Assembly (NCBI GenBank): GCA_024642665.1
Contig: JAHEAR010000026.1
Location: 1 to 49,845, forward strand
Source of the DNA: Bacteroidota bacterium
GTDB lineage: Bacteria; Bacteroidota; Bacteroidia; Chitinophagales; Saprospiraceae
Length of the DNA: 49,845 nt
Direction: 5' to 3'
Position numbers and translations under genes: made by a program. This document shows, piece after piece, positions 1 to 7,963 of this stretch (position 1 is the stretch's first letter; the number at the start of each line of letters is the position of its first letter). Below the pieces are notes generated by a model. That model was not told the origin of the DNA, searched no databases, and saw only the letters and a list, made by a program, of their open reading frames with translations.

Positions 1-295
1 TTAGGGGTTGGGGGCTAAGGGCAATGCAAAAATTAAGAATTACGAAACTAAATTTTATATACGCTTCCGTGCTTTCTGACTTTATCTAGGCCGTAAAACT
101 ACTTTGATTTATAAAAGAAGAATTCAACTTTGCGGCTTTGCGAGTATCCATTTTTTTATACCCGATCAACTATAAAAAAAAATCCACAGGCCTTGGCCGA
201 TGCAAGGTGAGCCTAAAAGAACTATCAGAAAACTAATCCCACTAAACAACAAGTGCCAAAGGTACTGCGTGCCAAAACCCTCTCAACACAAAGAC
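1..295. other. Intergenic left edge, no gene seen
   Basis: No convincing coding frame on either strand. The stretch is AT-rich and has two short word-like pieces, a G-rich start (about 1-25) and a CTTTGCG-type doublet near 133-150. These resemble the degenerate heptad tracts found elsewhere in the window. A gene may end just outside the left edge, but nothing of it is visible. Confidence 0.5.
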
Positions 296-331
296 AAAAA
301 AAAGGCTTGCAGGAATATCCCACAAGCCTTT
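296..331 (-). terminator. Rho-independent terminator of sodA
   Basis: A perfect 9-bp inverted repeat (AAAGGCTTG at 301-309 against CAAGCCTTT at 323-331) has a 13-nt loop and is followed on the minus strand by an eight-T run (complement of 296-303). It sits 23 nt past the sodA stop codon, where a terminator is expected. Confidence 0.85.
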
Positions 332-354
332 GATCATTTCACAAGCATTGCTGC

Positions 355-966
355 TTATCCTTTTGCTTTCTTATAACGATCCGCCACTTCATTCCAATTC
401 ACCACATTCCAGAAAGCGGTGACATAGTCAGGACGACGATTTTGATAATTCAGATAATACGCATGTTCCCAAACATCCAATCCAAGGATCGGCGTTCCTT
501 TCAAAGGGCTGATATCCATCAAAGGATTATCCTGATTGGCAGTATTGGTAACTGCAAGCTCTCCTGCTGCATCAACCATCAGCCAGGCCCAACCCGATCC
601 AAATTGTGTCGTGGCGGCTGTTCCGAAAGCGGCTTTAAATTCATTGAAACTACCGAAGCGGGCATTGATAGCTGCAGCCAGATCGCCTGTTGGCTCCCCA
701 CCACCATCCGGGGACATGATTTCCCAGAACAAACTATGATTGTAATATCCTCCTCCGTTATTCCTCACGGCCGGACTTTGTTTGGAAACCTGCCCAAGAA
801 TCTCTTCAATTGATTTGCCCTCAAGCGCTGATCCTGCAATTGCTGCATTCAGGTTGGTAGTGTATCCTGCATGGTGCTTATCGTGATGAATTTCCATGGT
901 TTTTGCATCGATATGGGGCTCCAGTGCGTTAAAGCTATACTTAAGGGGAGGAAGTTGAAATGCCAT
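355..966 (-). CDS. sodA: Superoxide dismutase, Mn/Fe family
   Basis: Cytoplasmic enzyme converting superoxide to oxygen and hydrogen peroxide. The 203-aa length is typical. All four metal ligands are visible: H27 (in IHHDKHH), H77 (NHSLFW), D164 and H168 (LDVWEHAYY). The outer-sphere glutamine lies in the C-terminal half (Q145, NQDNP) and the N-terminal half has GGG before YYNH, the arrangement of Mn-type rather than Fe-type enzymes; cambialistic use cannot be excluded. The start is the ATG at 966, which gives the usual [10 protein letters not shown] beginning. The frame is open 20 codons further upstream, but those residues do not resemble the family. It is a single-gene unit with its own terminator, divergent from the lipoprotein at 1166. 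No secretion signal. Confidence 0.95.
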   Translation of the reverse strand: MAFQLPPLKYSFNALEPHIDAKTMEIHHDKHHAGYTTNLNAAIAGSALEGKSIEEILGQVSKQSPAVRNNGGGYYNHSLFWEIMSPDGGGEPTGDLAAAINARFGSFNEFKAAFGTAATTQFGSGWAWLMVDAAGELAVTNTANQDNPLMDISPLKGTPILGLDVWEHAYYLNYQNRRPDYVTAFWNVVNWNEVADRYKKAKG

Positions 967-1165
967 AATGTATTGTATTTGTAAAGTGAAAAATTGAAAT
1001 GTAATAATACAATATGAACCACACATTTTCGAAAAGGTTTTAATTTCCCTCCCTGTAGTGCCTATTTAGATCGGGCAATATCTTTATATTTACTTGCGTG
1101 AAAAACTATCCACACGGAAGGAGGACATTTTGCCCCCTCCACCTATCACCTTAAAACCAATAATT

Positions 1166-2086
1166 ATGAAAATTCAAATATTCAACAAATATGCCGGACT
1201 CCTATTCGCGTTGGCCATGTTCAGCTTAATCAGTTGTGGTGATCTGGAGCAAAACCTTGTCATCAATCCGGATGGCTCCGGCACGCTTGAAACCAGCATG
1301 GAACTCGGAGAGATGATGACTATGATGAAGGGGATGGGCGATATGGGTGATATGATGAATGAAGATGTGACCATTTCGATGGATACGGAAATTGAATTAA
1401 AGGAAATTGACTCGACCACCATTGTTGAAGAAATGGAGCCGGAACCTCCAAAGGATCCTATGCAGGTCATTATGGATAGAGTCACCAATCCTGACTATCA
1501 TCAGAATTTTGATACCCTGATCGCCATTAGTTCCATCATGCCGGACAGCGTTAAAGCAAAACAAACCCGTCCTGACTTATTAGAGAAAGTCAACTTGCGC
1601 ATACAATCACCTGCCAGCAGTTCTTCGCTAACCATGGGGATCGTAATGAATTTTGATGACCAGGTGCAACTACGCGAGATTATTAATGAGGTCAGTGCGA
1701 TGAACGGCGAATCTTCTTCAGGAATGTTATCGGGTGCCGGGCCGGGAGGAGGTTTAAATCCTGAATCCTACCTTGTTTTTGATGCGGATATGAAAGCCGG
1801 ATGGATTCGATTTGACAGTATTGATTACAGTGGCTTTGCTAACAATATGGGCATGGCCGGTGATAGTTCGGAGCAAAGTGAGAATTTGGCTATGCTCGAA
1901 ATGATGTTTGGCAACAGCAAAATAAAATCAATTATTCATGTCCCGGGGGATGTCACTTCCTGCACAAATGATGAAGCTATTCTGACCAAAGACAACAAAG
2001 TAATTGTGGAGTATGGCTTTATGGACGTCATCAAGAAGGGCAAGGTCCCCGGTTATACGATTTACTTTACACCGAAGAAGGGGTGA
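1166..2086 (+). CDS. Methionine-rich secreted lipoprotein, unknown function
   Basis: A 306-aa lipoprotein precursor. A hydrophobic signal (FALAMFSLIS) ends at a lipobox with the acceptor cysteine about residue 24, followed by GDLEQNLVINPDGSGTLE. That opening (a lipoprotein followed by a strand and a DGSG turn) resembles LppM-like lipoproteins, but the match is by eye only. The first third after the signal is very rich in Met, Gly, Asp and Glu (MMTMMKGMGDMGDMMN), and a second Met/Gly-rich stretch lies near residues 190-200. The start at 1166 is chosen because upstream codons in frame encode a proline run with no signal character. It stands alone, divergent from sodA, and is followed by a weak terminator. 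A metal-binding role for the Met cluster is only a guess. Confidence 0.75.
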   Translation: MKIQIFNKYAGLLFALAMFSLISCGDLEQNLVINPDGSGTLETSMELGEMMTMMKGMGDMGDMMNEDVTISMDTEIELKEIDSTTIVEEMEPEPPKDPMQVIMDRVTNPDYHQNFDTLIAISSIMPDSVKAKQTRPDLLEKVNLRIQSPASSSSLTMGIVMNFDDQVQLREIINEVSAMNGESSSGMLSGAGPGGGLNPESYLVFDADMKAGWIRFDSIDYSGFANNMGMAGDSSEQSENLAMLEMMFGNSKIKSIIHVPGDVTSCTNDEAILTKDNKVIVEYGFMDVIKKGKVPGYTIYFTPKKG

Positions 2087-2378
2087 TGGGCGATGAGCGA
2101 TGGGCGATGGGGAGAATAAGTGATGGTGTAATGGGCCGATAAAAATTAAAAAGCCTATGCTTTTTTCTAACCGTAAATAGTCTAAAAAGTAAAGTAATTC
2201 GGTACCCTTTTTTGTTCGCCAATCACGATATCGATAATATCAGGACGGATAACGGCTCCGAATGCTCTTCGCTTTTTCAGCCATAGTCCCTAAGACAAAT
2301 CTCAGAAATTATATAACCTTCATCACCAAATCACTCATCACCCATCACCAAATAACCCAATCACTCAATCTCCCCATT
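2083..2378. repeat. Inverted pair of heptad-word tracts
   Basis: 2083-2140 reads as 7-nt words (GATGGGC, GATGAGC, GATGGGC, GATGGGG) on the plus strand. 2321-2378 reads as the same kind of words (GGTGATG, AGTGATT) on the minus strand. The two tracts face each other across about 180 nt that hold a weak terminator. The whole 2087-2530 gap has no supported gene. Confidence 0.75.
2148..2166 (+). terminator. Weak hairpin with T-run after the 1166 lipoprotein gene
   Basis: AAAAAGC (2148-2154), loop CTAT, GCTTTTT (2159-2165), then T. Only two G-C pairs, so it is weak, but it lies 62 nt past the stop codon and has the right polarity. Confidence 0.45.
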
Positions 2379-2530
2379 CACAAAATCAGCCATTGTGGTA
2401 TGGTATTTGATACATTATAGTTTATCACCATATGTATTAAACCTATAGCCATGTTATTATTCCTTATTTTATGTATGATATTGCTTTGTCTGGGAACGGA
2501 ATACCTATCTCGTCCGGAATCATCAAAGCA

Positions 2531-3223
2531 CTAAAAAGGAGTCAAAACACTCTTTATCTCTGATAAATGAACTATCGTGTAATCCGGACCGGGATCAACA
2601 TTACAAGATAGATTTTGGGGGTTGTACCAGCATGCCTTGTAGCCAAACGATGTCGCCCCGCTTATATCTGCTGTAAGGCTATCGCCAATGACCAGCACTT
2701 CGCCAGGATCAGGTGAACCAATCATTTCATGGACATGTTGAAAGTAGGCCTGGTGGGGCTTTGAATGTCCTATCTCACCGGCGATCACAATGACATCAAA
2801 TCTCTTATCCCAGCCGATCATCTCCATGCGTGGTCTCTGCACCTGCGCGAGTCCATTAGTGATGTAGCCCAAACCAACATTTCCTTTCAAATAAGTCATT
2901 ACCTCATCAGCGCCCGGCATCAGGTATGGTTTTGAGCCCAGCAGGTGCAAATACTTTTCCTGAGTTTCTACCGGATCTAAATCCAAGTTTCGAAACTTAA
3001 AATATCTGCTAAAGCGCTCATACACCAATGTGTCTCTGTCGATCAATCCCTGTTCATGTTCATGCCAGCATTGTGTATTGATGCGTTTGTAATCCGCATA
3101 CATACCTTCATTCCAGACATCCCCATTTTGCCTCAACACGTCAGATAAGGCCTCTTCACTGGCCTTGTCAAAATCGAAAAGTGTGTGGTCTGCGTCAAAT
3201 AGCACCCATTTGAATTTCTTCAT
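2531..3223 (-). CDS. yjjG: HAD hydrolase, YjjG-type pyrimidine 5'-nucleotidase
   Basis: A 230-aa haloacid-dehalogenase-fold phosphatase. Motif I is FDADHTLFDFD with nucleophile D10 and acid D12. Motif II is the Thr of GYITNG, motif III the Lys of HSKPHQAYF, and motif IV is VIGDSLTADISGA. The DADxTLFDFD form and the overall length match the YjjG subfamily, which removes phosphate from non-canonical pyrimidine nucleoside monophosphates and so helps keep the nucleotide pool clean. It is cytoplasmic. The ATG at 3223 is preferred over an in-frame TTG at 3232 because an exact -7 promoter element ends at 3230. It diverges from the gene at 3265, with promoters only 15 nt apart. The substrate is inferred from the family. 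Confidence 0.85.
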   Translation of the reverse strand: MKKFKWVLFDADHTLFDFDKASEEALSDVLRQNGDVWNEGMYADYKRINTQCWHEHEQGLIDRDTLVYERFSRYFKFRNLDLDPVETQEKYLHLLGSKPYLMPGADEVMTYLKGNVGLGYITNGLAQVQRPRMEMIGWDKRFDVIVIAGEIGHSKPHQAYFQHVHEMIGSPDPGEVLVIGDSLTADISGATSFGYKACWYNPQNLSCNVDPGPDYTIVHLSEIKSVLTPF

Positions 3224-3229
3224 AAAAGG

Positions 3230-3237
3230 CAAAGATA
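3230..3237 (-). promoter_or_regulatory. TATCTTTG -7 element of yjjG
   Basis: Exact match to the Bacteroidota -7 consensus TAnnTTTG on the minus strand, ending 6 nt before the ATG at 3223. The start site would fall on or within about two bases of the ATG. No clear -33 TTG at the usual distance was seen. Confidence 0.6.
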
Positions 3238-3252
3238 CCCTTGGCCTATGTG

Positions 3253-3260
3253 TATCTTTG
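3253..3260 (+). promoter_or_regulatory. TATCTTTG -7 element of the gene at 3265
   Basis: Exact TAnnTTTG match ending 4 nt before the ATG at 3265. It is the mirror image of the yjjG element at 3230-3237, so the two genes are fired from a back-to-back promoter pair within 42 bp. Confidence 0.6.
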
Positions 3261-3264
3261 CATT

Positions 3265-4101
3265 ATGCGCGAAACTGTTTTCTTCTTTTTAATTTTTTTC
3301 ACTTTTTCATTGCAAGGACAACATAGTTTTCCACTGCCCTTTATAGGCATCCCTGTGGAAGTATTAAACTTTGGAGGGGATACGTCTGATGTACTGCTAT
3401 TTAATATGCATGACAATGAAAACACATCTGCTTTGGCAGGCAGAGTATTTGGAGAAAAATATGACGGGAGTTACTACGAATTGATGCATACCGGCAAACG
3501 GAATATTTCATTTCTATTGGGCGAAGATTCTATTCATATCGATCCCAATCGAATTTTTACCGATAAAGGAGTTTGGTTGCAGCTGAAAAAAAATAAATTG
3601 AAGGATAGCCTGATTTTTCAGACCATCGTCACCTGGCGAGATAGCTTACTGACAGCCCTAAAGATTGAAAGCAGGAGTCTGGTCATCGCATTGCACAACA
3701 ACACGGCATACAACTATGGTTTCAAAAGCTATAAGCCCGGGGAGGAATATGCTGATGAAGCGCAGGCTATTTCAAGAGGAGCTATTTGGGATAAGGATGA
3801 CTTCTTTTTTGTGACAGATAAAGATCAATATGAAAAACTCGCCACCGGCAAATACAGCGTGGTACTCCAATCGACAACGACCCTGACCGATGACGGTAGC
3901 TTGTCTGTGTATTGCGGACAGCTGGGGATACCTTATATCAATATAGAAGCACAGCATGGACACCTGCCGAGACAAATAAAAATGTTGATTTTCGCCTATC
4001 GGGCGTTAGTGGAAGGAGGTGATTCAGGCGGTCAGGAAAAAAGAAACCGGCACCAACAAAAGAAGGAATTGCGGGCCCTAATCAGAGCAAGTAAATCTTA
4101 G
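3265..4101 (+). CDS. Predicted secreted M14/AstE-like zinc hydrolase
   Basis: A 278-aa protein with an N-terminal signal peptide (FFFLIFFTFSLQG). I infer a zinc carboxypeptidase or succinylglutamate-desuccinylase fold. A hydrophobic strand leads into H49-D-N-E52 (the HxxE zinc pair), then DPN95R96IF (AstE-type NR before F), then ALH144NN (third zinc ligand) and IE228AQHGH (candidate catalytic Glu), all in the family's order and spacing. The usual Gly after the first strand is missing and overall similarity is low, so the substrate is unknown. A periplasmic role in peptide or cell-wall trimming would fit the fold. The ATG at 3265 is supported by the promoter element; an in-frame TTG at 3241 would place residues before the signal. 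Its stop codon overlaps that of the convergent gene at 4098 by four bases. Confidence 0.55.
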   Translation: MRETVFFFLIFFTFSLQGQHSFPLPFIGIPVEVLNFGGDTSDVLLFNMHDNENTSALAGRVFGEKYDGSYYELMHTGKRNISFLLGEDSIHIDPNRIFTDKGVWLQLKKNKLKDSLIFQTIVTWRDSLLTALKIESRSLVIALHNNTAYNYGFKSYKPGEEYADEAQAISRGAIWDKDDFFFVTDKDQYEKLATGKYSVVLQSTTTLTDDGSLSVYCGQLGIPYINIEAQHGHLPRQIKMLIFAYRALVEGGDSGGQEKRNRHQQKKELRALIRASKS

Positions 4102-4586
4102 TGCTCCGCCGGGGCTTTAATTGCTTTTACCATCTGCTCGATGTCCTCAAGTGAAAAAGAGGTCATCACGCCTGATTGAAAAATCAACTGTTTGTCTCCT
4201 AAATATTCTACAAGTCTGAAGTCATAGTCGATCGATGTGCTATCCAGTTTTTTGCTGTACACAAAGCCATTGTCATACTCTTTAAGGATTTCAAGGAATT
4301 TTGGGCTTTTCTTCATGGCAGTCATTTGTCTTTGCTTTTCACTGACCGGATCATTGTGGTTAGATTCCAGCTCGAACAATTCGATATGAAAATGCTCATC
4401 CTTCCGGATGTTAATATTGCGCATAAACGGGTATTCTTTTATGCTGACTTCGGTACTATCCGGCGCTAAAATGCTCATTGGAAGGCCATATGGCGTTAAA
4501 TCCAGAGGTTTCATACCCTTCTCCTCTTCCCGGCAGGCTATCATGAAAAATAGAGAAACGAAAAAACTTATGGCTATAAATCGCAT
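4098..4586 (-). CDS. Small lipoprotein, unknown function
   Basis: A 162-aa precursor with signal MRFIAISFFVSLFFMIAC; the last Cys (residue 18) is the lipidation site and is followed by the acidic REEEKG. The mature part is about 145 aa, hydrophilic, with alternating strands (VSIKEYPFM, FHIELFELES) and a C-terminal helix (SLEDIEQMVKAIKA). I do not recognise the family. The ATG at 4586 is preferred to upstream codons because it gives a clean signal peptide and lies 5 nt after an exact -7 element. It converges on the gene at 3265 with a 4-bp overlap of the two 3' ends and no room for a terminator between them. Confidence 0.7.
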   Translation of the reverse strand: MRFIAISFFVSLFFMIACREEEKGMKPLDLTPYGLPMSILAPDSTEVSIKEYPFMRNINIRKDEHFHIELFELESNHNDPVSEKQRQMTAMKKSPKFLEILKEYDNGFVYSKKLDSTSIDYDFRLVEYLGDKQLIFQSGVMTSFSLEDIEQMVKAIKAPAEH

Positions 4587-4591
4587 AAAAT

Positions 4592-4599
4592 CAAAGATA
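4592..4599 (-). promoter_or_regulatory. TATCTTTG -7 element of the lipoprotein at 4586
   Basis: Exact TAnnTTTG match on the minus strand, 5 nt before the ATG. Same spacing as the yjjG and 3265 promoters. Confidence 0.55.
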
Positions 4600-4688
4600 T
4601 ACAAATCCAAAAAAGTGGTTTCGTCATCAATTTCGTGATTTTCATCGACTTTTTCAGCCGGGTAATGAAAAAATAGAATCAAGCATGA

Positions 4689-4696
4689 TATATTTG
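4689..4696 (+). promoter_or_regulatory. TATATTTG -7 element of the SPFH gene
   Basis: Exact TAnnTTTG match 31 nt before the ATG at 4728. This would give a short leader, unlike the three neighbours with 4-6 nt spacing. Confidence 0.45.
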
Positions 4697-4727
4697 TGAT
4701 ATCATTTTAATATCAAATACTAAAAAC

Positions 4728-5579
4728 ATGGAAAAATCATATCACCCGAAGTCAGGATATCTCTTCCTGCTCGTTTTTGGCGCACTGCTTTTACTTGGCA
4801 TTGTGTCCATTCCCAATCAATGGCATCCGGCCATTATCCTTCTTTCCTTTCTGTCCGCCATTCTGATCGGTATAGGCTTTTTCTACATCGATCCGAACAG
4901 CTCCAGAGTCATCACCCTTTTTGGAAAATATATAGGCACCGTTAAGGACAATGGATTCTTTTGGGCCAATCCATTTTTTGCCAAAAAGAAAATATCCCTG
5001 CGCGCCAGAAATTTTGAAAGTGACCGTATCAAAGTCAATGACAAACGAGGCAATCCAATCCTCATCAGTGTGATCACCGTATGGCGTGTAGAAAATGCCT
5101 ACAAAGCTGCTTTTGAGGTAGATGATTATGCAAGTTTTGTCAAACTGCAAAGTGACGCCGCTGTCAGAAGTCTGGTGGGCCAGTATTCCTACGACAATTT
5201 CGACGACCACCAAACAGAGATCACCCTTCGTTCAGGCTTACAGGAAATTAACCATTCACTGGAATCTGCACTGGCTGAAAGACTCGCTATCGCCGGTATC
5301 CAAATTATGGAAGCGCGCATTGGGTATCTCGCGTATGCTGAAGAAATCGCCAGTGCCATGCTTAAGCGTCAGCAGGCAGAAGCGATCGTGGCAGCCAGAT
5401 TTAAGATTGTAGAAGGCGCTGTAAGCATGGTGGACATGGCTATCAAGGATCTTTCCACACAAGGCATCATTGAACTGGATCCGGAACGCAAAGCTTCGAT
5501 GATCAGCAATTTAATGATTGTGCTTTGCAGTGATAAAGAAGTTGCACCAGTAATCAATGCCGGAACACTCTATCATTAA
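4728..5579 (+). CDS. SPFH/Band 7 membrane protein
   Basis: A 283-aa stomatin/prohibitin-family protein. Two hydrophobic segments (about residues 11-26 and 34-53) anchor it. The SPFH domain follows from the FYIDPNSSRVITLFGKY stretch to about residue 230. The C-terminal Ala/Arg-rich helix (AEEIASAMLKRQQAEAIVAA, near 205-225) is the oligomerising region. Such proteins form large membrane rings that scaffold microdomains and often regulate membrane proteases; no client protease is encoded nearby. The 31-nt leader carries a good -7 element. The next genes downstream are a possible 41-aa ORF and an Arc-like protein, an SPFH/RHH neighbourhood that I believe recurs in bacteria, although I could not check this. 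Confidence 0.85.
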   Translation: MEKSYHPKSGYLFLLVFGALLLLGIVSIPNQWHPAIILLSFLSAILIGIGFFYIDPNSSRVITLFGKYIGTVKDNGFFWANPFFAKKKISLRARNFESDRIKVNDKRGNPILISVITVWRVENAYKAAFEVDDYASFVKLQSDAAVRSLVGQYSYDNFDDHQTEITLRSGLQEINHSLESALAERLAIAGIQIMEARIGYLAYAEEIASAMLKRQQAEAIVAARFKIVEGAVSMVDMAIKDLSTQGIIELDPERKASMISNLMIVLCSDKEVAPVINAGTLYH

Positions 5580-5610
5580 ACCCGGCAAGTGGTAACGCCA
5601 ATGTAAGTGT

Positions 5611-5736
5611 ATGACATTGAATTCGATCAATATATTATTAAGGCATCCTTTGGGCGCTACCCTTCTTGAAAAAGATATGCTAGCAGGGTTCGAACCGAAA
5701 GATGCTTTTTTCATTGACAACATCTTAGCATCATGA
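5611..5736 (+). CDS. Possible 41-aa protein between SPFH and RHH genes
   Basis: An ATG at 5611 opens 41 sense codons (beginning MTLNSINILLRHPLGATLLE, ending FFIDNILAS) and stops at 5734-5736, where TGA overlaps the ATG of the next gene as ATGA. The peptide is amphipathic, with no signal or transmembrane helix. A frame this long has roughly a one-in-eight chance of arising by accident, so the support is the start/stop overlap, which would translationally couple it to the RHH gene, and its position inside a same-strand gene run. It may instead be an untranslated leader. Confidence 0.35.
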   Translation: MTLNSINILLRHPLGATLLEKDMLAGFEPKDAFFIDNILAS

Positions 5737-5921
5737 AAAAAAAGTTTGTTCTCCGAATCGATGAAGATGTATACGAAGCGCTCGAAAAATGGGCCGCTGA
5801 TGAGTTTCGAAGTGCTAACGGGCAGATCGAATGGATTCTGACCCATCATTTGAAATTAAACGGGCGCTATAAAAGTGTAAAGCATCCGGGGCTGCAGGAT
5901 GATCCGCCCGGGGAGGAGTGA
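5733..5921 (+). CDS. Arc-like ribbon-helix-helix DNA-binding protein
   Basis: A 62-aa protein. The N-terminal strand KKFVLRIDEDVYEALEKWA followed by the helix pair DEFRSANGQIEWILTHHL is the Arc/MetJ ribbon-helix-helix pattern: a basic strand that enters the major groove, a turn, then the S-x-N-x-Q-I-E-W-I-L helix typical of Arc-type proteins. The C-terminal 20 residues are polar and probably disordered. It would act as a dimeric or tetrameric repressor or accessory DNA-binding factor, with an unknown target; autoregulation of the SPFH operon is possible. No toxin gene lies next to it, so a toxin-antitoxin role is not supported here. Confidence 0.75.
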   Translation: MKKKFVLRIDEDVYEALEKWAADEFRSANGQIEWILTHHLKLNGRYKSVKHPGLQDDPPGEE

Positions 5922-6420
5922 TGAATAATGGGTGATGAGTGATGCGGAATCATGGACGTCAGTTAAATCAAAAAGGACCTGAGACTTGTAGACCTTGGAC
6001 CTAAGACTTTTCGATGCGCGATGCGCGACACGCGATTTTTTAGTTCGTAAAAAAATAACTCGTGAACCCTTCTGCTTTTCCGCCCTTCTGCCTCAATAGA
6101 CCTAAGACTTTTCGACATGCGATGCGCGACACGCAACACGTGATACGCGATACGCAACACGCTATTTAATCTGGTTCACATCAATCCCCCAAATAACCCC
6201 TATAACCTTCTTAACCCACATAAACTCAAAAGAGGCCTGAGACTTTTCGACATGCGATACACGATAAACGATTTTTTACCCGGGCGGGAAAATCCCCACC
6301 TCATAGCCGAGGCAAGGAGTTTGCTTCTGCATCCGTGTATCTAAAGATTCCTTAAAAGAAACCAAATGGACTTGGGACTTGTGGACCTGAGATATTAAGA
6401 CCTGAGACGCGAGACTAATC
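5918..6420. repeat. Long intergenic region of degenerate word repeats
   Basis: No gene is supported from 5922 to 6524. The region is built of recurring words: GTGATGA-type at 5918-5944; GACCTGAGACTT/CCTAAGACTTTTCGA at about 5978-6012, 6101-6117, 6236-6252 and 6371-6417; and CGATGCG/CGACACG/CGATACG heptads at 6011-6040 and 6118-6165. A piece at 6316-6333 recurs at 29503-29520. An open frame of 65 codons on the minus strand here is an artefact of the repeats. Confidence 0.7.
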
Positions 6421-6524
6421 TTCCTCAATTCATACCCTTGATAGCCACCTTAACCATTCTTTGTTCGCCATAGCTCTGTCCAGAGGTGTTTGCTCTAAAC
6501 CCTTCGCTATATGCCCTATGCCTC

Positions 6525-7133
6525 TTAGCTCTTCACCTTTATCGTACAACCAATCGCCTTGGTTTCTGATGGATCAGGATTATTACCGGATTGTAAAGCC
6601 TTAATAGCATCCTGCACATAATTTACCGTAACGGCTGAGGCATCCTGCGCATTATCATCAATAGCTCCAATGTAGCGAACATATCGATTGGCATCCAGTA
6701 AAAAAACATGCGGAGTTCTGGTCGCACCAAAGGCAGGAAAAACTTCCTGTTTCTCATCCATTAAATAATTAAATGGAAAGTTCTTTTCCTTTGCTCTGAC
6801 TTTCATGTCTGCATAGCTATCTCCCGGTTTTACATCAGGATCATTTGGATTGATAGCAATGACCGGATAGCCTTGCGGTGCATATTTATTATGCAATTCG
6901 ATGATGCGATCCTCATACATAACGGCATAAGGACAAGTATTGCATGTAAATACAACAATGTACCCTTTCACCCCTTTCATACTTGATAAGGAGACCATCT
7001 TTCCATCCACATTTTTTAAGGAAAAATCAATGGCCTGATCGCCAACTTTATACGAATCTACCACCGGTGGTGTGGCACTGATCAGAGCGATAGTAAAAAG
7101 AGTGAGCATCAATTTACCGATTAGGTGTTTCAT
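6525..7133 (-). CDS. Exported peroxiredoxin-like thioredoxin-fold protein
   Basis: A 202-aa redoxin. An N-terminal signal (LIGKLMLTLFTIALISA) is followed by the AhpC/TSA-thioredoxin core. The active-site region VVFTCNTCPYAVMYEDR holds C64-N-T-C67, the PRX-like 'CNTCPYA' form of the family. Other core features are NPNDPDVKPGDS and the cis-Pro region (ATRTPHVFLLD). It probably acts in the periplasm as a thiol reductant or peroxidase; the electron donor is unknown. A near C-terminal Cys (AIGCTIKVKS) might resolve a disulfide. Its start is 2 nt past the stop of the TlpA-like gene, so the two are co-transcribed. Confidence 0.85.
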   Translation of the reverse strand: MKHLIGKLMLTLFTIALISATPPVVDSYKVGDQAIDFSLKNVDGKMVSLSSMKGVKGYIVVFTCNTCPYAVMYEDRIIELHNKYAPQGYPVIAINPNDPDVKPGDSYADMKVRAKEKNFPFNYLMDEKQEVFPAFGATRTPHVFLLDANRYVRYIGAIDDNAQDASAVTVNYVQDAIKALQSGNNPDPSETKAIGCTIKVKS

Positions 7134-7135
7134 AG

Positions 7136-7651
7136 TTAATTTTTTAAAAATGGTTTGATGATATCATTTAATTCATCCACATGATGAAATGTTCTTTCGA
7201 AAAATTTTCTGCGCGCGCCATTAAACACAAGCGTCGCCGGTATGGCCCCTGACCAGGATGGATCTATATCGTCTATCCAGTAATTAGCGCGATTATCTTC
7301 AAGCACTAAAACGTAGTCTTCTAATCCCCTCTCCTTCACAAAAGGCATGAGTTTTTGGACATAATCTCTCTTAAAATCCAGACTCACCAGGACCAACTTA
7401 AAAGGAGCGTTCGAATATATAGAATCTATTTGTACAAAGTAAGGGATTTCCTTCACACAAGGTGCACACCAGGTCGCCCAAAAATTAACCACATAGGTGG
7501 TATCATTGTTTTGATTCAGTAACGGCTTGAACTGATCATAGTTCATCACGCGCACCGTCATGGAATCCATCGCTATATCGTATTCATTATCAGGCAATTC
7601 CTGATATGAAAATAAACCTGACAGCAGGTAAAAGATTAGTGTGTATACCAT
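7136..7651 (-). CDS. TlpA/ResA-like thioredoxin
   Basis: A 171-aa thioredoxin-fold protein with a short N-terminal hydrophobic signal (LIFYLLSGLF) and the classic active site NFWATWCAPC (C62, C65). The later core has VLVSLDFKRD and the cis-Pro strand AIPATLVF. Proteins of this type reduce disulfides in the periplasm, for example on apocytochromes or peroxiredoxins. It is the first gene of a two-gene operon: the PRX-like gene starts 2 nt downstream. I infer that the pair works as a donor and acceptor couple. No strict TAnnTTTG element was found upstream. Confidence 0.85.
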   Translation of the reverse strand: MVYTLIFYLLSGLFSYQELPDNEYDIAMDSMTVRVMNYDQFKPLLNQNNDTTYVVNFWATWCAPCVKEIPYFVQIDSIYSNAPFKLVLVSLDFKRDYVQKLMPFVKERGLEDYVLVLEDNRANYWIDDIDPSWSGAIPATLVFNGARRKFFERTFHHVDELNDIIKPFLKN

Positions 7652-7963
7652 TCCTCAATCATAACCTTTCGACTGGGATTATAGATGTTAACGACTTGAT
7701 CTATAACATTATTTTAACATTTGAACGATGCACGACAAAACACTACTAATTCCCAAAAAACATCTGGTCCATATGCCAGTGGTGTCAAAACCCCTCCTGA
7801 ATAATTCATGCTACCTGTGGGGAAAATCGAGTAATACATCCACGGTTTCATGTAGCTTTTTCTACTCACCCGCTTTAACAGGAAACTTACCTGATCTCAA
7901 TTCTTACATAAAAGATTCTAACCGCCTCATAAAACGCAGAGAAAAACCGAATCCAAAACAAGT
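7652..7963. other. Intergenic region between the thioredoxin operon and dnaE
   Basis: About 310 nt without a supported gene. One 79-codon plus-strand frame (7728-7967) starts with ATG but has composition unlike the neighbours and runs into the dnaE 3' end. No hairpin terminator or repeat tract is obvious. Confidence 0.4.

Noticed and set aside
442-813. Plus-strand ORF inside sodA
   Set aside because: Antisense shadow of a confident superoxide dismutase gene.
5733-5921. RHH gene as the antitoxin of a toxin-antitoxin pair
   Set aside because: No toxin-like gene is next to it; the 41-aa ORF has no toxin motif.
5963-6160. 65-codon minus-strand ORF in the word-repeat region
   Set aside because: Built entirely of repeat words.
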